A stretch of DNA of 19,534 nt, from NCBI GenBank assembly GCA_937900755.1, contig CALCDN010000043.1:1-19534 (forward strand), in the 5' to 3' direction. Origin of the DNA: an uncultured Acetobacter sp. Its GTDB lineage: Bacteria > Pseudomonadota > Alphaproteobacteria > Acetobacterales > Acetobacteraceae. How positions within the stretch are numbered: position 1 is the first letter of the stretch; each line of letters begins with the position of its first letter. This document shows positions 1 to 8,019 of this stretch, in pieces. Made by a program: the position numbers and the translations under genes. The notes under the pieces were generated by a model, which was given only the letters and a program-made list of their open reading frames with translations, had not been told where the DNA came from and ran no database searches.

Positions 1-50
1 TCCGCGAGCGCTCAGTGTCTCGTGGGCTCGGAGATGTGTATAAGAGACAG
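1..50 (+). other. Nextera transposase adapter and leftover index (sequencing artefact)
   Basis: Bases 17-50 match the Illumina Nextera read-2 adapter exactly, including the 19-bp transposon mosaic end at 32-50. Bases 1-16 are probably index-adapter residue or unrelated read-through. Everything left of base 51 should be treated as non-genomic. The small open frame that starts inside it (22-243, plus strand) is not a gene. The adapter interrupts cas1, so the contig ends here artificially. Confidence 0.96.
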
Positions 51-303
51 CCCCCACCCAGATCAGCAAAGTACCAGCACGCGCCGCCAAGGCCACAGCC
101 GCGTGGCTGACCCGCGTGCCCGGCTCCAGCATAAGGCAGGCCAGTCCGCCTATAGGGATATGCGTGCGAATACCATTCCCATCAACAAGAACGAACGCTC
201 CGTCCAGCACATCAAGCTGGCCCATGGCAACAAACAGGATTGATGAACGCTCCTTTAACGGAACAGGGCGCGGCGGTGGCAACCCCGGCATGGGGCGAGG
301 CAC
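51..303 (-). CDS. cas1: CRISPR-associated endonuclease Cas1, type I-E (N-terminal part, truncated by adapter)
   Basis: The minus-strand translation gives a Cas1 N-terminus, with segments such as GQLDVLDGAFVLVD, GIRTHIPIGG and LEPGTRVSHAAV that line up closely with E. coli Cas1. Only about 84 residues of roughly 300 are present. The frame stays open to base 51, where the adapter begins, so this is an assembly cut and not a mutation. The catalytic Glu, His and Asp residues lie beyond the break. Cas1 is the metal-dependent integrase that, with Cas2, inserts spacers into the array. Three starts are possible: GTG at 321, overlapping the cas6e stop as GTGA; GTG at 303, with GGAGGG 7 bases upstream; and ATG at 291, which best fits where I recall homologues starting. 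I chose 303 for its ribosome binding site. cas2 would normally follow on the missing side. Confidence 0.93.
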
Positions 304-317
304 AGGCCCGCCCTCCG

Positions 318-1007
318 TCACAATGCGCGCCGGACAAGCATTAACCCACATCCAAACGCCCGCGCCCGCCCAAAGCCCTGCATAAGGGCCGGTGTAAAAA
401 GAGCGGGCTCCGTAACCCGCAGCACTCCCGCTACATCCACCACGCCAAACGTCGCCTGCCCCTGCCCTTGCGCCCGCGGAATACGCAGCACATCACAACT
501 CTCAATAGCAAGAGCGCCTTCTTCCAGTTCAAAGCCGGTGCGTTGGCCCTGCCGGGCCAGCCATGCCTCCATGGCTGCAGGCACCACGCGCGCACGCGTA
601 GCACTGCGCTCGCCGGGCGGCAGTTTATGCAACGCATCCATCACGATATCATGCCGCTGGCTGCGTGCGCGCCCAGGTGCTTTACGGTCAACCGTGGCGT
701 TGGCGCGCAAAAGAAAGCGCAGAGGATCCCCTACCTTCAGCCGGGGTGCAAACTCACGGCTTTCAATCTCAAACAGTCCGTGGTGATCCACGGGTTCGCG
801 GACCGACAGCACCATGAAATGGCCTGGTTCGCTCTGCCGCCACAGAAAATCACGCGCGCGGTCAGGTTTGTCACCAAACAGGGTCCATAGCAGATGGTGC
901 GCGGCGCCATGCTGGTGCCCCTCTCCTTGTGGCACCAAAAGCCGGGCCATGGCACTCAGGCTGGCATCCCGCCTGAGTGTTATGCGCGAAAGGGAACCCG
1001 CACTCAT
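318..1007 (-). CDS. cas6e: Cas6e (CasE/Cse3) pre-crRNA endoribonuclease
   Basis: This 229-residue protein has the normal length for the type I-E crRNA-processing nuclease, which cuts repeats and stays on the 3' hairpin of the crRNA as part of Cascade. By-eye alignment places the AHHLLWTLFGDKPDRARDF segment (about 36-54) on E. coli CasE LHQGLWHLFPNRPDAARDF, so His37 matches the essential CasE His20. The RAMP glycine-rich loop GFGRARAFGCG is at 211-221, near the C-terminus as expected. The start is ATG at 1007: it forms an ATGA overlap with the cas5e stop and has GGAGG 7 bases upstream. A GTG at 1028 gives a longer frame but no better signal. The stop overlaps a possible cas1 GTG. Function is secure by family and context. 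Confidence 0.95.
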   Translation of the reverse strand: MSAGSLSRITLRRDASLSAMARLLVPQGEGHQHGAAHHLLWTLFGDKPDRARDFLWRQSEPGHFMVLSVREPVDHHGLFEIESREFAPRLKVGDPLRFLLRANATVDRKAPGRARSQRHDIVMDALHKLPPGERSATRARVVPAAMEAWLARQGQRTGFELEEGALAIESCDVLRIPRAQGQGQATFGVVDVAGVLRVTEPALFTPALMQGFGRARAFGCGLMLVRRAL

Positions 1008-1786
1008 ACTCCAGCCTCCCTTGCGCACAGGAGCAATGCTTCTTCACGGAGGCCAAACTGCCACCTTACGCGCGACAGAGGCTCGTCACGGCGGACCTCC
1101 CGCCGAATAACGGCATGGTTTGCCCCTTGTTCAGCCACATCCGCAGCGTCCAGCACAACAAGGGTGCCAGCGCGGGTATCACGCTCGGCCAACTGGTCCC
1201 GGAACAGACCAAAGCGGTTACGCAGAACACTTTCTGGCCCATTTTCCAGACGCGCCAGAAGGACAGCTGTCGCGCTGTCTCCCTCCACAAGCTCTGGGGC
1301 AAGAGGTAAGCCAGGAGGGCAGGATTTACGACCCAGTGAGGGCGTAAACACAGGCTCTTGCAGGGCACTGCGCACTTCGGCCAAAGACCAGCGCGGCGCA
1401 TCTTCCCGTGGCCAGATGGCCCCCAGATGCCAGCTTCCCATCCGGTAGTCCCGGCGCGAAAGAATTGTCGCCAGTTCATCCGGTGCCTCGGCCAATTCCT
1501 GCGCCCGTGTCGCAGGCTTCTGGTTCCGGCGGGTGGGAGCGGTCTGGGCTGTATGATAATCCGTCAGCAAACGGCCAGAAGCATGACAAAGAACAGCAAG
1601 GCCATAGCCCTCCGCCAGAGCACTCTGCCCTGCCCTGTCCTCCCGCGTGAGTCCCAGGCAGGCCCCGACCAGCCCCAGCACGGCAGACCGCGCAGGCCGA
1701 TCGCCCCCATCACGCCTTTCACCCACCGCGAGAGTGCCGAACGACGCCATGGGGGCCACCATGGCAAATGTCAAAAAATGTCCCAT
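1004..1786 (-). CDS. cas5e: Cas5e (CasD) Cascade subunit
   Basis: This is the Cas5 RAMP protein that binds the 5' handle of the crRNA and caps the Cas7 backbone next to Cas8e. The family N-terminus is clear: FLTFAMVAPMASFGTLAVGERR, split here over residues 4-25, matches the usual beta strand and PMASWG-type motif, with Phe in place of Trp. It is followed by the RPARSAVLGLVGACLGL segment at about 30-46. At 260 residues it is slightly longer than E. coli CasD. I chose ATG 1786, 5 bases past the cas7e stop; a TTG at 1804 would add six residues and overlap cas7e. The stop overlaps the cas6e start as ATGA, implying translational coupling within the Cascade operon. Confidence 0.94.
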   Translation of the reverse strand: MGHFLTFAMVAPMASFGTLAVGERRDGGDRPARSAVLGLVGACLGLTREDRAGQSALAEGYGLAVLCHASGRLLTDYHTAQTAPTRRNQKPATRAQELAEAPDELATILSRRDYRMGSWHLGAIWPREDAPRWSLAEVRSALQEPVFTPSLGRKSCPPGLPLAPELVEGDSATAVLLARLENGPESVLRNRFGLFRDQLAERDTRAGTLVVLDAADVAEQGANHAVIRREVRRDEPLSRVRWQFGLREEALLLCAREAGV

Positions 1787-1791
1787 GCCGC

Positions 1792-2850
1792 TCAGGTCCG
1801 GCAAAATGCGACGATATCAGCCAACGTCGCACTTTTTTTATCGCCCAGCGCCAGTTCACATGTTGCATCCACGCCCGCGCCGTAAACACGGGCCAATTCC
1901 GTGCGAAATTCCTTCAGTGCTGCAATGGACTGCTCCATCAGGTCCGTGCCGCTGACAGGCCGTGCAAAGGCCCCCGCCAATGTACGGGGCTGCATGTTCC
2001 CTTTTTCCACCAGCACATAGCCTGCGCGGGCGAGAGCTGCGAAACTGTTCTGCTTCCCCGAAGGTGAAACCGTCATTGCAGCCTCAGCCAAAGCGCCAAG
2101 GGCGGCCTCCGCCACACCCGTTTCACTCTCGTCACCCAGATTTTTCTTCAGCAGATCCCGGTTGACGCATAGGTACAGGTAAAACACGCCGGAGCCGAAG
2201 CCCGCCTCACCCAGAAAGCCCGCTCCCGCATCCTCCTGGTCATGCTTCAGGTCGTCAATGGCCGTATAATAATCATCTTCAACGGTGACACGGTGCGTTG
2301 TGATGGCATGCGCCACCTGTACGGCGGCCTCACGGTTGAAGGAGGGCGCACTGGCCAGCATACGCCCAAACAAGGCAATATCCGCCGCTGAATCGGCCCG
2401 GTGCAGAAGGGTATCCTGCTCCTTTTTCAGATCAACCTTTTCCCCCGCCGCCAGACGATCAGCCACCGCAAGAGCGGCGTCACGCTCAGGCGGAGAAATA
2501 AACACAAGCTGCTCGGTGCGTGTGGGGTTAGGGTCCTTTTCCCCCTTCACCTTGCCATAGACACCTGCGATCTCCCGCGCGATGGAAACTGCTTTTTTCT
2601 CTTCCACGCCATTTTCGCGCAGATGCGCCAGAACGGCCTCCCCCAGGCGCTGCGTACGCTGGCCCATATGACCCGCCAGAGCGGATGAAAAAATGTCTGA
2701 CGTGCGCCACGCCCGCTTGAGAGCCTGAGAGGAGATGCGCAGTCGCGTCACCCCACCTACCGTGGCGGTTTTGGGATTCCCCGTATCATCACGGTTGACG
2801 TTGGAAGGCGGATAGAATGTCAGAAGATGGAATTGGAGAAAACGGCTCAT
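1792..2850 (-). CDS. cas7e: Cas7e (CasC/Cse4) Cascade backbone subunit
   Basis: This 352-residue protein is the RAMP subunit that forms the six-copy filament along the crRNA spacer in type I-E Cascade. The N-terminus FLQFHLLTFYPPSNVNRDD and the following GNPKTATVGGVTRLRISSQ and ALKRAWR segments (about 24-48) are hallmarks of Cas7e and include the basic crRNA-binding surface. SADIALFGRMLA near 154-165 matches the conserved thumb/helical region. The length agrees with E. coli CasC (363). ATG 2850 is preceded by AAGGAC 9 bases upstream. It sits 21 bases after cas11 and just before cas5e. No key region looks missing. Confidence 0.96.
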   Translation of the reverse strand: MSRFLQFHLLTFYPPSNVNRDDTGNPKTATVGGVTRLRISSQALKRAWRTSDIFSSALAGHMGQRTQRLGEAVLAHLRENGVEEKKAVSIAREIAGVYGKVKGEKDPNPTRTEQLVFISPPERDAALAVADRLAAGEKVDLKKEQDTLLHRADSAADIALFGRMLASAPSFNREAAVQVAHAITTHRVTVEDDYYTAIDDLKHDQEDAGAGFLGEAGFGSGVFYLYLCVNRDLLKKNLGDESETGVAEAALGALAEAAMTVSPSGKQNSFAALARAGYVLVEKGNMQPRTLAGAFARPVSGTDLMEQSIAALKEFRTELARVYGAGVDATCELALGDKKSATLADIVAFCRT

Positions 2851-2871
2851 CTTTCAATAGTCCTTTTAAAA

Positions 2872-3435
2872 TCAATTCGTCTTGTCGGCGGTTGTTTCCG
2901 GTGTTCCCGCGTTCCAGTAATGATAGACCCACTGACGTCGAACCTGATCCCCCGGCAGATCGTCCCGCGTGTTTTCACGCGGCCACAGCATGACAGAACA
3001 GGCTAGATCCGCCACGTCCACTTCCGCACCGGCCAAAACAATGAGCCGCCGAAAGGCGCGAAGGCAGTCATCATACGTTGCCGCATCCAGCAACCTCCGA
3101 AACCGAACGGGCTTGCACAGGGCTGTTGCACCATCGCCAGAATCCACAGGACCAATCTGACGTGCCATGGACACGCCAGCCCTGTTTGCGCGCACATGCG
3201 CCAGAACAGCCGCCACCAGCGCCAGTCGAGATAACTCAAAATCCTGTCTGGCACCGCATTTGCGCACCAGAGCCTGGGTTTCTGGCTCGAACAGGGCCTC
3301 TGTCACGCTCCCACATCGTCGCAAACGCGCCAGCGCCGCTCGATCTCCTGGCTGTTTTTTCTCCATGTCAGGCTGCAACCCGTACCACCAGTTTACAACC
3401 TGCCGAACGGTTTCCTTATGACTGACAGGCATCAC
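2872..3435 (-). CDS. cas11e: Cas11 (Cse2/CasB) small Cascade subunit
   Basis: This 187-residue basic helical protein is the type I-E small subunit, normally present in two copies along the belly of Cascade, where it stabilises the R-loop. Family features are an N-terminal tryptophan pair (WWYGL, about 16-20), the GDRAALARLRRC segment (about 31-42), and a C-terminal RFRRLL plus tryptophan/arginine-rich tail. It is somewhat longer than E. coli CasB (160). The start ATG overlaps the cas8e TGA by four bases, so translation is probably coupled. A second ATG follows immediately, leaving a one-codon uncertainty. Sequence conservation of this family is low, but position between cas8e and cas7e makes the call firm. 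Confidence 0.93.
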   Translation of the reverse strand: MMPVSHKETVRQVVNWWYGLQPDMEKKQPGDRAALARLRRCGSVTEALFEPETQALVRKCGARQDFELSRLALVAAVLAHVRANRAGVSMARQIGPVDSGDGATALCKPVRFRRLLDAATYDDCLRAFRRLIVLAGAEVDVADLACSVMLWPRENTRDDLPGDQVRRQWVYHYWNAGTPETTADKTN

Positions 3436-5084
3436 AACACCTTCTCTGCTGTCTTGTGTTTGCTTTTGACAGGACCAGGAAGAGCCAGGTCCTTCAGGAC
3501 CTTCTCCCCTTCCTTCCCCACCCCCGACACGGCCGCCCTCAGCCGCCTGCGCGCCAGTGCGGAGCGTTGCGCCACCGTTATGCCTGTGTCTGGTTCGAGT
3601 ATGACCGTGGCATCAAACTCCCGCAGTGCCGCCTGGGCAAGTATTCGTAGCCAGGATCTTTTCAGGGCCATGTCCTCGCCTTCTGTACCGGCGGCATCTT
3701 GCAATAACGCAAAGAAAGGCCTTTCAGTCTCTGACCAGAACCGCTCACGCACATTGGAAAGCAGCGTTACGTCAACAGAAACCGTGCCTTTGCCAAAAAG
3801 CGCCTCGCGCACGCTCCCACGCAAAATATCCGCCACCAGCATGGCAACACCCACACACTGAAGAGCCAGATCATCAAGCTGGTGCTGCCGTTGCGCGTCC
3901 TGCGCGCCTGGCAGCGGCATCTCGCTCTCTACAAAACCACGGGCCTTCATGTTGTCCATATCAAAACCAGCCGCCAGAAGCCGCGCATTTTGTGGAAGAT
4001 CGGCCTCTCCCGCGCGCTCATGGCGCCAGTTGGCCACGCAACTGGCTGGCAACCTGTTTTGGTCCGCACCGTCCGCCACAATACCGGCCCAATGCCTATA
4101 ACCAATGCCTCCCGGCTGCGGGTGAACAGCCAGCCATTCGGTCCCCTCTTTTTGGCGGTAGCGTGGCGTAAGAGGGTGAATTGTCCACCCCGAGCCATAA
4201 GGCATTCCAATCCAGCCCGCATATTTTGGGCCATAGGGCCTCTGCCGCCATCCCGACACCAGAACATCATCCGGGCGTCCTGTAAGGTCACATATCCCGC
4301 CTTCGGTATTTTCAAAATCCAGCCGGATACGGCGTGGCATTCCCCACCAGCATTGGAGCGGATGTGCGTTTTCCATCGCACGGACATCCGTCCCGGCTTT
4401 TCCTGAAACAGCCGTGGGGGCCATCCAGGGGAAAACCTTTTCCATATCACCCTTTTTCAAAGGCGCTCCGTTAGGAACATTCGCCCATACGATCTCCCAC
4501 AGACTGGCCTCTTCTGATGGCAGCACCAGGGTTGTAAGCGGCCCACCACCACGCAGCCCCGTCATATTGCCCGCACCACCGCTTGGCGCCCATGATTGCA
4601 GCGTAAATAGCGCCATTGCCGCCGCCGCACGCCCCAGGCGCTCAACCTGCCCCCGATGCACAAAAAGGTCTGCATTCCGCTTTATGGTGCTTTCCCCCGG
4701 TGCATCAATCAACAACCGTTCGACGAGTTCCTGCCCACTCTGGAGATCATCATAATCCTGGAGAAAGCGCGGCCCCGGTCCATCAAGCCAGAAGGCATCC
4801 GCGACACGCGCAAATGCGTCATCCAGCTTTTCAACTGAAGGAGGCATGCGCCAGTCCCTCAGCCATGCTCTTCGATCCGTAGGGGGGCAGGTCGTGGCCA
4901 TAAGCCCGATGAGGAACTCGAAGGACGCAATCCGCAAATCTGCACGTGGCCATGCAAATTCGATCACCGGGTCCTCTTTAAGCCCGCCTACAATCTGACT
5001 GGGACGAATAATGCTGCAAGCACCTGACCTATGGCGAACCGGCAACCATGCTGCTGAAATGAGATTTAAAGCCCCAGGCGCCAT
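3432..5084 (-). CDS. cas8e: Cas8e (Cse1/CasA) large Cascade subunit, PAM recognition
   Basis: This 550-residue protein is the large subunit that reads the PAM, helps open target DNA and recruits Cas3. The N-terminus (NLISAAWLPV, about 7-16) fits the usual Cse1 start. The Cse1 loop GGAGNMTGLRGGGPLTT at about 169-185 is strongly diagnostic; this glycine-rich loop contacts the crRNA handle/PAM side in known structures. It is about 50 residues longer than E. coli CasA. ATG 5084 has GGAAGA about 5 bases upstream. The end overlaps cas11 by four bases. Upstream is a 64-bp AT-rich spacer to cas3, the widest gap in the cas operon. Confidence 0.95.
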   Translation of the reverse strand: MAPGALNLISAAWLPVRHRSGACSIIRPSQIVGGLKEDPVIEFAWPRADLRIASFEFLIGLMATTCPPTDRRAWLRDWRMPPSVEKLDDAFARVADAFWLDGPGPRFLQDYDDLQSGQELVERLLIDAPGESTIKRNADLFVHRGQVERLGRAAAAMALFTLQSWAPSGGAGNMTGLRGGGPLTTLVLPSEEASLWEIVWANVPNGAPLKKGDMEKVFPWMAPTAVSGKAGTDVRAMENAHPLQCWWGMPRRIRLDFENTEGGICDLTGRPDDVLVSGWRQRPYGPKYAGWIGMPYGSGWTIHPLTPRYRQKEGTEWLAVHPQPGGIGYRHWAGIVADGADQNRLPASCVANWRHERAGEADLPQNARLLAAGFDMDNMKARGFVESEMPLPGAQDAQRQHQLDDLALQCVGVAMLVADILRGSVREALFGKGTVSVDVTLLSNVRERFWSETERPFFALLQDAAGTEGEDMALKRSWLRILAQAALREFDATVILEPDTGITVAQRSALARRRLRAAVSGVGKEGEKVLKDLALPGPVKSKHKTAEKVL

Positions 5085-5148
5085 TTATTTCTTCCAGTCA
5101 ATTAATATAAAAATAAGACTTTCCGATAAAATAAAATATATCTGCTGT
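5085..5148 (-). promoter_or_regulatory. AT-rich spacer between cas3 and cas8e, possible Cascade promoter region
   Basis: The 64 bp between the cas3 stop and the cas8e start are strikingly AT-rich in a GC-rich operon. They include a TATATT hexamer on the minus strand but no convincing -35 partner. In E. coli the matching spacer between cas3 and casA carries a regulated promoter bound by H-NS. A separate Cascade promoter here is therefore plausible but unproven from sequence. The spacer also supplies the cas8e ribosome binding site. Confidence 0.35.
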
Positions 5149-7863
5149 TTATGTTACTTCTGCTTTTAATATCTGGAACCCATATTTTTCATCATAGTGG
5201 ATCACAACGTCTTGAGCAGCTTCATTACGACCAAATCCTTTCCACGTCCCTTCGGTCTCGGCAAGAAGCAGCAAAAGACACTGGTCCTCAGCCTCACGCT
5301 CCCAGCGCGACCAACCGGCGCGGGCCATAGCCACGGCCCCCTTCTGCTCATTGGGAACAGAGCAGGCGGCAAGAGCATGCCGTGCCACGGAAACCTCCGA
5401 AAGCGCCCACGCGCGTTTGCGGTCATGGGGTGCGGCCAGAGCGCTGTCTTGCAATGCCGCCCAGGGCCACACCTGCCCCTCTTGCATAACGGCCAGGCGC
5501 ACGGTCACGTAAGGGCGTTCCTCCAGTCGTGTTGATATGCGAACCTCGCGTTCCCACAAGGCGCTGTCTGGTGCGTACCCTGCTTCATAATCCAGAACAT
5601 TTCGGATAGCCGCACCGCGCGCCGCGCGGCCCTTCCCCTCGGCTTCATCACTGGCCAACATAAGGCCATCGGGTACGTCACAAGCATCACCCGCCGCCTC
5701 GATCAACTCCCGTATTGTATCTGGGCTCCGTATTTGCCCTTTATTTTGCAGGACTTTTGCCGTGCGCCACAATAATGCAGGATCACGGTACACAGCCGCT
5801 GTTCCTGGTAGAACCCGACTGACCCACTTCGGGTCTGGATCTGCCACGGGGGCTGGCGAGAAAATGCAAATCTCGTCACGATCAACTGGGCGCTGCTCGC
5901 GTTTGTGGCGGCGAAGTCTGCCCGCGCGCTGAATAATCAGATCCATAGGAGCCAGATCCGTGCAAAGCACATCAAAGTCCAGATCAAGAGACTGTTCGAT
6001 AACCTGACTTGCGATCAGCACCGCGGCGCGGTCCGCCGCAGTTCCGTTCTTTCCAAATCGCGCCAGTACTGCCTGCTCAATCGCCAAACGGTCCACCATG
6101 GCAAAACGGGCGTGAAACACCGTGGTCTCAACACCTGTTTCCTTCAATGCTTTTGCCGAGGCAATGACGTCATCCACCGTATTGCGCACCCATGCAACCG
6201 CAGCCCCTTTTGCTGCTGCGCCTGACACCTCCGCCATAACAGATTGCTCATCTCTCACTTGCCGGACAGCAATGCTGCGCTCCAGACCGGGCTTTTGCGC
6301 GCATGGCAGTTCTTCCACACCGGCCTCGCCGACAAACGTGACAAGCGGATAGGCCGTGGAAGACACACTGGCGGGCTCTTGCTGACGCAACCCCGCCCGG
6401 AACGCCGCCACCAGTTTCTGGCGCGCCGCCCCGGTCAACGTCGCGGACAGGAGAATGGCAGAACCCCCCATGGCGGCATGGAACCGCAGCAAAGCCACCA
6501 TTTCCTCCTGCATATAGGGATCGTAGGCATGGCACTCATCCACCACCAACACCTTACCCGCAAGACCGGCCTGCCTTACCGTTGCAAACCGAACAGGTAA
6601 AACCGCCATCAACGCCTGGTCGATCGTTCCCACCCCAACCTGCGCCAAAAGTGCTCGGCGCGATTCACTTCCCAACCATGCGGAGCAACATACTTCTGCG
6701 GATTCGTCACGGTCTTTTCCCAACGCAGTGCCGTCCAGAACATCATCAGGTGCCAAGGCCGAGACAAACCGTTCATCCAGGCAGGCACGACCATGCGCCA
6801 GAGCCAGGGATGGCTGGGAGGAAGGCTGGAACAGACCACGGTACGCCACCGCAAGCCGATCAAACATGGCATTGGCGGTTGCCATGCTCGGCAGCGCAAC
6901 AAACAATCCAGATGCCTGCCCGGACGCCATCAACCGATGCGCAGCCACCAACGCCGCTTCGGTCTTGCCCGAACCGGTCGTGTCCTCAATGATCACAAGG
7001 GTTGGGCCCGCCAGAAAAGACGCAACTTCCATCAAAGCCTGCACAGGAGAAGGCGTCCTGACATGCGGAAACAGATGCGTAATTCCCTGAAACACTGAAC
7101 TGCTTACAGGACCAAGGCCCGCACGGACAGTCGCTCCGTGCGCACGGTGGAGGGCATGGTTCCAGAAATACCCCGAGACATCCGCAACATCCTCCGGCCT
7201 GACATAAGGAAACCATTCCTGCCGTGAGCCAATCCAGTCCGCCTGAACCGTCAATCCGGCTAATTGCCATTCCAGTTGCAACAGACTGTCTAATGAAGAA
7301 TAGGGCGGAATAGGTGGCGGACGAAAAAGATCGAATAAAAGACGGACAAGTTTGCGAGCATATGGTGCCGATCGCTGGACACCGGCATCTCGCGCTTTGT
7401 TTTCATCCGCTGCGACCGGTTGCCCGTGATGCCCCGCCACGGCACGCCACAGTTGCCTTTTGTCGGCGCGCGACCAATCAAACCCCTCGATGTCGGTTCC
7501 AAATAATGGGGCCAGATCATCCTTGCAGACGCAATCAAGGAGTAAAAGACCATCCACATCATGACGCGACGCAACAACGCCATCAGGACAGGGACCTAGT
7601 GCCTGCGCCGGCCAATATTCCGGTAGTTTTGCCTGAAAGGCCGGTGTCAGCTTGCCAATATCATGCAGCGCGATCAGCATGCCCAACTGGCGATGGTCCA
7701 ACCCCAAGCGCCCACTCCCCGGCAACAGGATTGCCACCGCCGCCACATCCAGCATGTGCGCAATAAGCGGATGCATGAAGGAGCCCACCTCCAGACATCC
7801 TGCTGCCGCCTGGGCTTTGCCCCAGAAAAAATTCAGCCCGTCCTCTTCTATCGAGCCAAGCAT
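5149..7863 (-). CDS. cas3: Cas3 HD nuclease - DExD/H helicase, type I-E
   Basis: This 904-residue protein is the target-degrading effector recruited by Cascade. The N-terminal HD nuclease domain shows His31, His36, the HD pair 67-68 (ALHDIGK), His101 and HHG at 145-147. The SF2 helicase core has Walker A TTGSGKT (Lys300), DECH at 442-445, SAT at 473-475, motif V ASQVIEQSLDLDFD (618-631) and motif VI QRAGRLRRH (645-653). A C-terminal Cas3 domain follows. I place the start at ATG 7863, which has GAGGAG 6 bases upstream. The open frame extends to 7956, but those 31 codons lack a ribosome site and do not resemble Cas3. The gene begins the cas operon, and all catalytic motifs are intact, so interference should be functional. 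Confidence 0.96.
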   Translation of the reverse strand: MLGSIEEDGLNFFWGKAQAAAGCLEVGSFMHPLIAHMLDVAAVAILLPGSGRLGLDHRQLGMLIALHDIGKLTPAFQAKLPEYWPAQALGPCPDGVVASRHDVDGLLLLDCVCKDDLAPLFGTDIEGFDWSRADKRQLWRAVAGHHGQPVAADENKARDAGVQRSAPYARKLVRLLFDLFRPPPIPPYSSLDSLLQLEWQLAGLTVQADWIGSRQEWFPYVRPEDVADVSGYFWNHALHRAHGATVRAGLGPVSSSVFQGITHLFPHVRTPSPVQALMEVASFLAGPTLVIIEDTTGSGKTEAALVAAHRLMASGQASGLFVALPSMATANAMFDRLAVAYRGLFQPSSQPSLALAHGRACLDERFVSALAPDDVLDGTALGKDRDESAEVCCSAWLGSESRRALLAQVGVGTIDQALMAVLPVRFATVRQAGLAGKVLVVDECHAYDPYMQEEMVALLRFHAAMGGSAILLSATLTGAARQKLVAAFRAGLRQQEPASVSSTAYPLVTFVGEAGVEELPCAQKPGLERSIAVRQVRDEQSVMAEVSGAAAKGAAVAWVRNTVDDVIASAKALKETGVETTVFHARFAMVDRLAIEQAVLARFGKNGTAADRAAVLIASQVIEQSLDLDFDVLCTDLAPMDLIIQRAGRLRRHKREQRPVDRDEICIFSPAPVADPDPKWVSRVLPGTAAVYRDPALLWRTAKVLQNKGQIRSPDTIRELIEAAGDACDVPDGLMLASDEAEGKGRAARGAAIRNVLDYEAGYAPDSALWEREVRISTRLEERPYVTVRLAVMQEGQVWPWAALQDSALAAPHDRKRAWALSEVSVARHALAACSVPNEQKGAVAMARAGWSRWEREAEDQCLLLLLAETEGTWKGFGRNEAAQDVVIHYDEKYGFQILKAEVT

Positions 7864-8019
7864 AGCGCACTCCTCATTTTGGGGCGACCTGAGTATAGTG
7901 CTGCCGTTCCCGGAAAAAGCAACGGGGCTGACGAACGCTATAAGCCCTGATAACATAGCCTTACAGGGAATATTTTCATCGGAATATCCAGAACAGTCCG
8001 ATCATATGAAAGCGATTGC
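7864..8019. promoter_or_regulatory. Divergent intergenic region: cas operon and hydrolase promoters
   Basis: This 156-bp region separates cas3 (minus) from the alpha/beta hydrolase (plus). For cas3, a minus-strand TATACT at 7892-7897 lies about 30 bases upstream of the start, with TTGCTT at 7917-7922 as a possible -35, although the 19-bp spacing is long. For the hydrolase, CTGACG (7928-7933) and TAACAT (7951-7956) with 17-bp spacing are a weak candidate. The cas3 ribosome site GAGGAG lies at 7870-7875. These promoter calls are by consensus only. Confidence 0.35.

Noticed and set aside
22..385. Plus-strand open frames near the left end as small genes
   Set aside because: One starts inside the Nextera adapter, and both lie opposite the well-supported cas1 and cas6e frames.
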